NCBI GenBank assembly: GCA_002841155.1
Contig: PHEH01000012.1
Span: 1 to 64,000 of the forward strand
Length of the DNA: 64,000 nt
Reading direction: 5' to 3'
Source: Alphaproteobacteria bacterium HGW-Alphaproteobacteria-18
GTDB lineage: Bacteria > Pseudomonadota > Alphaproteobacteria > Caulobacterales > Hyphomonadaceae
Shown here: positions 62,006 through 64,000 of the stretch, piece by piece
Numbering within the stretch: position 1 is the stretch's first letter
Layout: the number at the start of each line of letters is the position of its first letter
The notes under the pieces: generated by a model
What the model was told of the DNA's origin: nothing
The model's input: only the letters and a program-made list of their open reading frames with translations
Database searches by the model: none
Position numbers and translations under genes: made by a program

Positions 62006-62835
62006 GCGGCGAAACGATCTCTATTGATGCCCTCTCTGCTGGGGCCGAAGACGCCGAGGGCGTCAATATCTTCACTGTCGAGATCGGCGGCTATGAAGGC
62101 CCGCTTCACCTGTTGCTGGAACTGGCCCGCCGGCAGAAGGTGAACCTGCTTCAAATATCTATGCTGCGTCTGGCCGAGCAGTATCTCTCCTTCGTCGAGG
62201 ACGCACGCACCAAGCGGATCGACATCGCGGCAGACTATCTGCTGATGGCCTCCTGGCTCGCCTTCATGAAGTCGCGCCTGCTGCTGCCCAAGCCCGAAGC
62301 GCTCGAAGAAGATGAGCCCACCGGCGAGGAAATGGCCGCCCGGCTTGCCTTCCGCCTGAAGCGCCTCGACGCCATGCGTCAGGCCGTGCGCGAGCTTGAA
62401 GCCGGCCCGGTGCTCGACCGTGTCGTCTTCCTGCGCGGCGAGACCGAGCAGCCCAAAGTCGTCAAACACACCGAATACACCGCCTCGCTTTATGATCTGT
62501 CGACAGCGCTTGGCTCCATTCGCGACCGCCGCGAGAAGGAGCGCCCGCACCGGATCGAGGCGCAGCTCGTCCTGCCGCTGGAACAGGCGCGCACCACGCT
62601 GCGCGGCCTGCGCGAACAGCTCGACCAATGGGCGAGCCTTGCTGACATCCGCACCGCGATGACCGACATCAATCCGCAGGTGCCCGAACGCTCGGTCACC
62701 GCCAGTGTCTTCTCTGCTGCGCTGGAGCTTACCCGCGACGGTGAAGTGGACCTGCGCCAGGACACGCATTTCGCGCCAATCTATATGCGCCGCGTTGCTG
62801 CCCGTCCGCTGGAGATGGCTGATGCCATCGCTTGA
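62002..62835 (+). CDS. scpA: Segregation and condensation protein A
   Basis: A 277-residue kleisin of the SMC-ScpAB complex. The N-terminal SMC neck-binding part reads YEGPLHLLLELARRQKVNLLQISMLRLAEQYLSFV, then ADYLLMASWLAFMKSRLLLP. The C-terminal winged helix contains RSVTASVFSAALELTRDGEVDLRQDTHFAPIYMRR. It links SMC heads in chromosome segregation. It is coupled to nagZ upstream and scpB downstream. Confidence 0.95.
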   Translation: MSGETISIDALSAGAEDAEGVNIFTVEIGGYEGPLHLLLELARRQKVNLLQISMLRLAEQYLSFVEDARTKRIDIAADYLLMASWLAFMKSRLLLPKPEALEEDEPTGEEMAARLAFRLKRLDAMRQAVRELEAGPVLDRVVFLRGETEQPKVVKHTEYTASLYDLSTALGSIRDRREKERPHRIEAQLVLPLEQARTTLRGLREQLDQWASLADIRTAMTDINPQVPERSVTASVFSAALELTRDGEVDLRQDTHFAPIYMRRVAARPLEMADAIA

Positions 62836-62845
62836 GATGCTGAAC

Positions 62846-63841
62846 ATGACCGATGAAACCGCAAACGAGCAAGACGCTCATGATCCGCAGGCGGAGTTTC
62901 CAGGCCTGACGACACCCGCCTTTGAGGGCACGCGTGAAGAGCTTGTGGCCGAAGGCGTGCGCCGGGCAGAAGCCGTGCTGTTTGCGGCGGGGCAGGCACT
63001 GTCAGCAGAGCAGGTCGCGCAGGTTCTGCCGCAGGGCATTGAGGCGGGCGAAGTGCTGATGGCATTGCGCTCGATGTATGCCAGGCGCGGGGTAAACCTC
63101 GTGGAAGTGGCTGGAAAATGGCGGTTCCAGACGGCGCAGGATCTCTCCTGGCTGTTTGTGGAAGAACGTCAGGTCCAGAAAAAGCTCGGCCAGGCAGCGA
63201 TGGAGACCCTCTCGATCATTGCCTATGGCCAGCCCGTCACGCGCGCCGAAATCGAAGCGGTGCGCGGTGTGGCGGTCGCCAAGACCGTGATCGACACGCT
63301 GCTGGAAACCGGCTGGGTGCGCACGCGTGGGCGCCGCAAGACGCCCGGCCTGCCGATCTGCTATGGCACCACCGACAAGTTCCTCGAACATTTCGGCCTC
63401 GAAAGCCTCGACACGCTGCCGGGCAAGGCAGACCTTGAAGCCGAAGGTCTGCTCTCGGATGTTATCCCGTCGAGCTTCCAGATGCCGGATGAAGAAGCGC
63501 TCACCGAGGATGATGTCCTCATCAACGATCTGGGCGAACTGGCTGACACGGAATCCTTCGTCACAGACTTTGTGTCCGACGAGGACGAAGTTGAAGACGA
63601 GGTTCGCGCAGATGCGCCGCAGGCGGACGAAGTTTCCACCGCTGTGCCGGAGGCTACCGCAGAAGACGAGTTTGAAGACGACGGCGCCGTCAGCGTCTTT
63701 GCCTATACCCGCGCGCCCGAACGCACGCAGGAAGAGGCCGACGAATTCGATGGGGCCGATATCAAGGCCGCCGTCATGCGCCTGCGCAAGGAAACCCGCG
63801 TGCCCCAGCAGCCGATGGATAGCTGGCGCGACGACGAATAG
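62846..63841 (+). CDS. scpB: Segregation and condensation protein B, with long acidic tail
   Basis: About 331 residues. The ScpB winged helices are near residues 25-200: VRRAEAVLFAAGQALSAEQVAQVLP, WRFQTAQDLSWLF, and QAAMETLSIIAYGQPVTRAEIEAVRGV ... TRGRRKTPGLPICYGTTDKFLEHFGLESLDTLPG. The last 120 residues are a highly acidic, low-complexity tail not found in short ScpB proteins. Start choice is uncertain: ATG 62822, 62837 or 62846 are all in frame near the scpA stop. Confidence 0.92.
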   Translation: MTDETANEQDAHDPQAEFPGLTTPAFEGTREELVAEGVRRAEAVLFAAGQALSAEQVAQVLPQGIEAGEVLMALRSMYARRGVNLVEVAGKWRFQTAQDLSWLFVEERQVQKKLGQAAMETLSIIAYGQPVTRAEIEAVRGVAVAKTVIDTLLETGWVRTRGRRKTPGLPICYGTTDKFLEHFGLESLDTLPGKADLEAEGLLSDVIPSSFQMPDEEALTEDDVLINDLGELADTESFVTDFVSDEDEVEDEVRADAPQADEVSTAVPEATAEDEFEDDGAVSVFAYTRAPERTQEEADEFDGADIKAAVMRLRKETRVPQQPMDSWRDDE

Positions 63842-63868
63842 GCGCCGCCGGTGCAGGAAGAGGGCCTC

Positions 63869-64000
63869 GTGACACCTGCCGATGAACTCCCTGTCAGCGT
63901 CTGGGTGTGGGATCTTGATATTGACCCGCCGATGGCGGCTGCGCTGTCTCGCTGGCTGACAGAAGACGAGCGCCAGCGCGCCGCCGCCTTTGTGACCCCT
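63869..64000 (+). CDS. Start of a probable 4'-phosphopantetheinyl transferase (cut by window end)
   Basis: Only 44 codons are in the window. They read PVSVWVWDLDIDPPMAAALSRWLTEDERQRAAAFVTP, the characteristic beginning of Sfp-type phosphopantetheinyl transferases (LxxxExxRAxxF). Such enzymes convert apo-carrier proteins to the holo form. The start is a GTG at 63869 preceded by GGAAGAGGG; a GTG at 63851 is also in frame. It follows scpB by 27 bases. The catalytic WxxKE motif lies beyond the window. Confidence 0.6.
   Translation, partial: MTPADELPVSVWVWDLDIDPPMAAALSRWLTEDERQRAAAFVTP

Overview
The window is chromosomal, gene-dense and GC-rich. It looks like an alphaproteobacterium, most probably Hyphomonadaceae or a close relative. 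The basis is gene content, not a database match: a C4-pathway 5-aminolevulinate synthase, a MucR/Ros-family regulator, a DUF2336 protein, a COQ4-type ubiquinone protein, a RibBX variant, a split methionine synthase, and the neighbouring pairs clpP-clpX, glnB-glnA and scpA-scpB. No phage, insertion sequence, transposase or CRISPR array is visible. Genes are packed tightly, with many 4-base start/stop overlaps and several convergent pairs whose stop codons touch or overlap.

Layout. 0-3.4 kb: an AbgT-family transporter, then mlaA-mlaC (outer-membrane lipid asymmetry). 3.6-9.7 kb: a methionine operon made of an ArsR regulator fused to a methyltransferase, metF, the homocysteine half of MetH, a gamma-glutamylcyclotransferase-like gene, and the folate/B12/reactivation half of MetH. 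A perfect 15-base inverted repeat overlaps the first start codon. 9.7-23.7 kb: pyruvate kinase, an aspartic protease, a CobT-like protein, two acyl-CoA dehydrogenases, a glycosyltransferase, rlmJ, an M28 peptidase lipoprotein, a tandem pair of alpha/beta hydrolases, clpP and clpX. 23.7-30.6 kb: a small membrane protein, a phosphoesterase, glnB-glnA, COQ4, a histidine phosphatase, the NAD(P)HX repair enzyme, a GNAT acetyltransferase and tRNA-Leu(UAG).

30.8-42.6 kb is the most interesting part, an envelope-glycan region. Three polytopic GT-C-like membrane proteins face a seven-gene minus-strand run: UbiA-HAD fusion, GtrA, MBOAT O-acyltransferase, membrane-anchored SGNH-like protein, acyl carrier protein, AMP-forming ligase and a FabG-like reductase. 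The ligase, carrier, MBOAT and SGNH set has the same parts as the Gram-positive dlt (teichoic-acid D-alanylation) operon. Here it comes with a ketoreductase and a polyprenyl-phosphate sugar module. I infer a system that activates an acyl or hydroxyacyl group on a carrier and exports it to acylate an envelope glycan.

43-64 kb is mostly housekeeping: trigger factor, DUF2336, a degenerate EAL protein, Nudix, an Hpt-like protein, NAD kinase, class II aldolase, hemA, mucR, glyA, the nrdR-ribD(reductase only)-ribE-ribBX-ribH-nusB operon, two palindromic repeats, an epoxide hydrolase, erpA, dgt, a SPOR protein, nagZ, scpA, scpB and the start of a probable 4'-phosphopantetheinyl transferase. That last enzyme could in principle activate the acyl carrier protein, although it lies 26 kb away.
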